DNA from: Anodontia alba
Lineage: Eukaryota; Mollusca; Bivalvia; Lucinida; Lucinidae
Direction of reading: 5' to 3'
Length of the DNA stretch: 64,000 nt
Assembly (NCBI GenBank): GCA_964016985.1
Contig: OZ024830.1
Coordinates: 60,776,550 to 60,840,549 of the forward strand
The position numbers were made by a program, and so were the translations under genes. Under the pieces are notes generated by a model, which saw nothing but the letters and a program-made list of their open reading frames with translations, was not told where the DNA came from and made no database searches. Below, piece by piece: positions 60,028 to 64,000 of this stretch. The first letter of the stretch is position 1. Each line of letters opens with the position of its first letter.

Positions 60028-60421
60028 GGGCCCACTTGTTCAAAACTTTTCAAAGTTGTTAACTAATGTGACGTTTAAATTTCTATCTTAAAATATGGCA
60101 AATACATTGATATTTTTTGCTGAAAAAAATGTAAGTAGCTTTTGTATTTGAAAATACCTTAGCTACAACAGTTAGCGAGTTTATCATTAACACTTTGCAT
60201 GCTGTGTAAAAATTTCAGCAAACATATTGAAATAGTTTTCTTATTTTTCTGAGAAAATAGGATCTGACATTACATGCAAATTGTCTCCTTATGCATGAAG
60301 TGTCAGACCCTATTTTCTAGGAAAAATAACAAAAATATCACCGTTATCTGCTGAATCTGCCCGTAAGCATGGTAAGTGTTAAGAGCTCGTTAGGCTAATA
60401 ATGCTTTGAACAACTGGGCCC
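60028..60421. mobile_element. GGGCCCAGTTGTTCAAA MITE, interrupted
   Basis: Ends GGGCCCACTTGTTCAAA / TTTGAACAACTGGGCCC; internal ATTTTTTGCTGAAAAAAATG. Interrupted by 60191-60378. Confidence 0.8.
60191..60378. mobile_element. TTAA-flanked CAC MITE (CATGCAAATTGTCTCC type)
   Basis: TTAA|CACTTTGCATGCTGTG ... AGCATGGTAAGTG|TTAA. Intact relative of the MITE that the 12371-18017 element interrupted. It is nested in 60028-60421. Confidence 0.85.
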
Positions 60422-60494
60422 AGATTGTTATCTGCTGTTGCAACTGGTGCTTAAAGGGTTTATATATATCTACATCAATGATTAAATCATGCCT

Positions 60495-60925
60495 CTAGGC
60501 AATAGGGTTATCCTAATAAATGCTTACCTCTTTTCTCCATGAAAATGTGGAATACTCAAGAATTTCCTCAGCAAGGCAATTCAAATGAGTACCTACAACA
60601 CATCAAGGGTTGAGCCCAAGACTGTAATAACTCAAACATATTTTTGAAACCCTTGTTTAGGGGCAACTTTGACCCCTTTGTAAACAATGCAAATTTAGGT
60701 GCCATTGCTCATACAAGCCATGGCACCTAAATTTCCATTGTTTACAGAAAGAAATGTTGTAATCTTCATAACGCCTTTATGGTGAGGAGATTAAGTATTG
60801 GGGAAAAAGAACCATCTGATTTGATACAGTCTTGTGATCAACCATCGACATGTTTTTGTGGAGAAATAAGAAAACTATCAATACTTCCTGGCTGAAAGTA
60901 AAATTTAATCTTATGCAATGACTGA
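60495..60925. mobile_element. GTACTC MITE, diverged, split by 60609-60843
   Basis: Left AATGAGTACCTACAACAC, right CATGTTTTTGTGGAGAAATA. The insert 60609-60843 has ends GGTTGAGCCCAAGACTGTA and GATACAGTCTTGTGATCAACC (inverted). Confidence 0.7.
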
Positions 60926-61216
60926 ATACCACTTAGGACTGCTATCTCCATTTTACTATACACATTCTAAATTTTGTTATGCATGAAACGTCAACCCCCC
61001 CTTTTTGTGTGTGTGTGTGTGGAGACATGAAAGCCCTATGAAAACGAGGTTTTTCCATACAGACTCTGTTTCCAAGATTAGAGTATTAAGTATAATGGCT
61101 AAGTATTATAAGTTACATGTAAAAAGCATCTTGAACTATTCCTCAAAAAGTCATCAAACCACTTCAAAGGTCAAGGTATTCAAGACATATATGGTATGTA
61201 TTTATTATAGTTTGTA

Positions 61217-61561
61217 CAGTCGAACCTCAATGGCTCGAACATCTTTGGGAACATGGAAATTCATTCGAGACATGGGTAGTTCGAGCCACTGAAGGTTAAT
61301 CATGGCTCCAGGAAGCAAATAGCGATAATTTAGGGAAATCTTTTCGATTTTCTACACAGTGATTGTATGCTGAGTGTACTCATTAGAACTGAGGCAATTC
61401 TAATGAGTACACACAACATACAATTTCACAATAAAATAAGAAAATTTCCTTAAATATTTGTTTTCTTGAGCTATCAGAAGAATTTCATAGGGTCTCAAAA
61501 ACGAGTTCGAATTAGCCATAGTAAACAAGCCATCAGTGTTCGAGCCACCGAGGTTCAACTG
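61217..61561. mobile_element. Pogo/Tigger-like MITE, CAGTCGAACCTC ends
   Basis: CAGTCGAACCTCAATGGCTC / GAGCCACCGAGGTTCAACTG, TA on both sides. The interior carries a diverged GTACTCATTAGAA palindrome. Confidence 0.85.
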
Positions 61562-61724
61562 TATATACATTTTATAGATGGCAACATTACGGCTGCTTAT
61601 CTCCACATGCACAACACAGTGTTGTGAAAAGAAAACCATAAGGAGATCTTACGCATTCTTTTGCCCTTGTACAGAAACTAGGCATTTTATTAATGGGTGG
61701 TGCATACAGAGAACTGTGGTGAGT

Positions 61725-61925
61725 AAAGGGATAGGTGGTGATTAAGAAGTCTATGGTTTTTCAGCATCATATTTCATACTACCGGTCGTATTTATGTATT
61801 TCTCATCCAGTTATGGCAAATGTATTTCTAAAGCCTATTTTTCAATCCTAGTGTCATTGTTACTCTTTTTCTTTCTTTTTTGTGGAAAAAACCATGGTCT
61901 TCTTAATCATCATCTATCCCTTTAC
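61725..61925. repeat. Foldback repeat
   Basis: TAAAGGGATAGGTGGTGATT / AATCATCATCTATCCCTTTA, arms about 38 bp. Confidence 0.75.
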
Positions 61926-62221
61926 TTGCCACAACTCTCCTTACCAGGTATGAGACTTTTCAAATTTTTGGCAGATTTCAGATTTTTTAGTTTCAAAATA
62001 TGTTCTGCAGAATTATTTGGTTTTGTCTGAAAGTTTGCAAAAATGAATTTTTGGAAAGGGTGACAGGGGTTTTCAGATTTTTAACCCAGAATTCAGATTT
62101 TTTCATCAGTCCTTCAGTCTCATGCCTGCCTTACACACCAGCCATCAATAAAATGTCTAAGTTATTTCAATGGCAACAGAATGTGATACATTTTCTTTTG
62201 AACTACACAGTAATATGTTAA

Positions 62222-62462
62222 ACCTTAAAGCGCCAATCACAACAATTGTCGTCTGCTTTGTCTTCTGCCGGTTACTTCAAAAGTCATTGTCGCAAACAGT
62301 GTGGACCCAGATCAGACTGCTCCTTTAGGAGCAGTCTGATCTGGGTCCACACTGTTTGCCCATATGCAAAATGTAAGTTTGAAAAGTTTGCAAGAAGATG
62401 CAGCAGACGACAAAGCAGACGACATTTTCAGATGCAGATTTTCTTAGCGCTTTAAGGGATAA
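62222..62462. mobile_element. CCTTAAAGCGCC MITE with perfect internal palindrome
   Basis: AACCTTAAAGCGCCAATC ... TTAGCGCTTTAAGGGATAA; central palindrome around 62322 (CTCCTTTAGGAG). Confidence 0.82.
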
Positions 62463-62936
62463 ACCTTCACTGAAATGGTGATGTATTGTAAACTTACTCT
62501 GTTTACATGATTTAGGATGCCGACGACAACAAACACAGAACAAAACTTATTTAATAAAGACAATTTCTTGTGCTCCAAATTTAATTACGCGCCACTGTCC
62601 CCTGCTTAGGGCCTACAGCACTGAGTACTCTGCTTATCAATTGTTACTCATAAATACAAGTAGCGCTCAACTAGACCAAGCGCCAAGTAGTTCCTATAAT
62701 TGCGGGAGCACAGTTCTCTGCCTAAGCACCAAAGCACCAGGAAAATGGTGGGTGGGGCACCTCGTAGAAAAAGTTAAGCCAAATAGTCAAAAAAAAAAAG
62801 ACTTATACTTTACTAACATGATGTGGAACTTAGAATTCCTCCAGATGGTAATCTGCTAAATGCTGCTGCATTCCCATATTTACAGCTTCTGGTCAAGCAT
62901 CACATGATCATAACTAACCAATCTGAGCACCAGAGT

Positions 62937-63059
62937 TCAGTCTGGAATTCTGTTCAGCAAATCAGGTTCCGAAAGGATTTCCTGTAGAGACTGGAAACGC
63001 CCAACATGCAAAATGTCAAATTCAGGAATTCCGGTTTCTGCAAATACTTCCATAATTCC
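62937..63059 (-). CDS. Candidate terminal exon of an unidentified minus-strand gene
   Basis: Seen on the minus strand: acceptor-like ACATTTTCCTTTAG, then an open frame of 40 codons ending in TGA (62937-62939). The peptide includes MEVFAETGIPEFDILHVG and LQEILSEPDLLNRIPD, with a balanced, non-repetitive composition unlike the low-complexity frames elsewhere. ATTAAA-type poly(A) signals lie downstream on this strand at about 62551-62556. I do not recognise the protein. Its preceding exons would lie above 63060 or beyond the window; none was found there. It would be convergent with S6K, almost 30 kb away. Alternatives: a transposon gene exon or a chance frame. Confidence 0.4.
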   Translation of the reverse strand, partial: GIMEVFAETGIPEFDILHVGRFQSLQEILSEPDLLNRIPD

Positions 63060-64000
63060 CTAAAGGAAAATGTCATGCGATGCTTGGCCCACTTAAACAT
63101 GTATAATGAACACACTGAAGCAAAACTTCATAAAGAATGCTTTCTAGGAATGAAATAATTTGAGTTTGAAATTTCGAATCAAGCAGACTTGGGACAAGCC
63201 CACAGACAACGTTTGTGACACGATCAACCGAAAATAAAAAATACAAATGTGGTTCCATTACACTTTAAACTAAACATTCAAAGTGACAGTTTAGAAGAAT
63301 TTACAGTAAGGATTATCTCTAAAGTTTCTGTTACACTGGATTTTAATATTAATTAGTAAGTTCCTTGGAATCATTTCTGTAAAATCAATACTTGTGTAGG
63401 GGACTCCCCTTGGGACTCCCCTTTCAAGATGGTGGTGACAAACAACTTCAGGAAGTTATCAAACAGTTTCAGAACGATTTCCAAGTATATTTACGTAGCG
63501 TCTGATAGGTAAATATGCCCTGTAATCAGGAAAGTAGGTCTGTTATATAACAGGGTGTTCAATTATTTTTAAACATCATGTTTACTATGTTTCCATAAAT
63601 AGCTTTTTTTACTGTGTTTCCAAAAATAACTTTCTAGAACAACATGTTTACAATAACATGATGTTTATGTTCTTGATTCTGGACTGAGTTATTTTTGGCA
63701 TATCATAGAATATTTGGAAGTTTCTTGAAGGAACCTGGAAAATAAGAGATGCTTGTAGTAAATTCTTTTTCTAGAACGTTCTTTGATATTATATAAGGAG
63801 AGAAGAATTTCATCTGGGCATCTTTGTATACTTTCACTGGAAATTATTCTATACTGGATTACTTTAATATTTTATTCATTCTGGACTTAAATTCTGAATT
63901 CAAGAACTTCAAATTGTGGGATCAGAAACTGATATTCAAAGGATTTGTTTTATAAATTCTTGTGGATTATTTTTGAGGGACTTTGTGACATAAACTTGAA
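63060..64000. other. Unclassified AT-rich end of window
   Basis: No repeat or exon that I can support. A short ATG frame with a donor-like GTAAAT at 63429-63508 was considered and not called. Confidence 0.35.

Noticed and set aside
63429..63508. Possible first exon (ATG in CAAGATGG, donor GTAAAT) on the plus strand
   Set aside because: Only 26 codons with no recognisable family, no following exon in the window, and a stop directly after the donor; too weak to annotate.

Overview
The window is eukaryotic, AT-rich, intron-dominated DNA from an invertebrate. The encoded S6 kinase, the tRNA-derived SINEs, the AGCTCACCTG and TGCCCC tandem-core elements and the dense nested foldback MITEs suggest a mollusc, most likely a bivalve; that placement is inference. 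No bacterial features (operons, ribosome binding sites, CRISPR) apply.

The main host gene runs left to right from 3541 to 33400. It is the 3' part of a p70 ribosomal protein S6 kinase gene (S6K / RPS6KB1 family). Five exons were found by reading splice sites and translating: 3541-3603, 9356-9433, 18623-18730, 24176-24288 and 33214-33400. Phases 0/0/0/2 join without conflict. Together they encode about 182 residues: the end of the kinase domain, the AGC-kinase tail with turn motif and hydrophobic motif, and the C-terminal regulatory tail ending at TGA. The N-terminal exons lie before the window. The four introns (5.8, 9.2, 5.4 and 8.9 kb) are packed with mobile elements. The end of exon 18623-18730, including its splice donor, has been tandemly copied six more times into the following intron.

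The most striking mobile element is a 5.6-kb insertion at 12371-18017 in the second visible intron. Its inverted ends are arrays of a GGGCGAAACGACCC minisatellite. It is flanked by 8-bp duplications (GGAGTTCA), and removing it plus one duplication restores an uninterrupted older MITE. It carries an antisense exon for the first half of a PHD-type zinc finger and has itself been invaded by a Tc1 element (15690-17273) and a 1.88-kb segment nearly identical to 20088-21963. It may be a MULE-like transposon not yet described, but no catalytic domain is visible.

Other contents are two mariner families, a LINE 3' fragment with an (AT)n tail, at least three SINE families (two copies with clean target-site duplications), large tandem-core elements with YY1-like palindromes, and several MITE families (GTACTC palindromes, TTAA-flanked CCCTT MITEs, pogo-like, hAT-like). 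From 33.4 to 62.9 kb I see essentially only such repeats and unclassified AT-rich DNA. A possible terminal exon of an unidentified minus-strand gene lies at 62937-63059. Most boundaries of old repeats are approximate by tens of bases.
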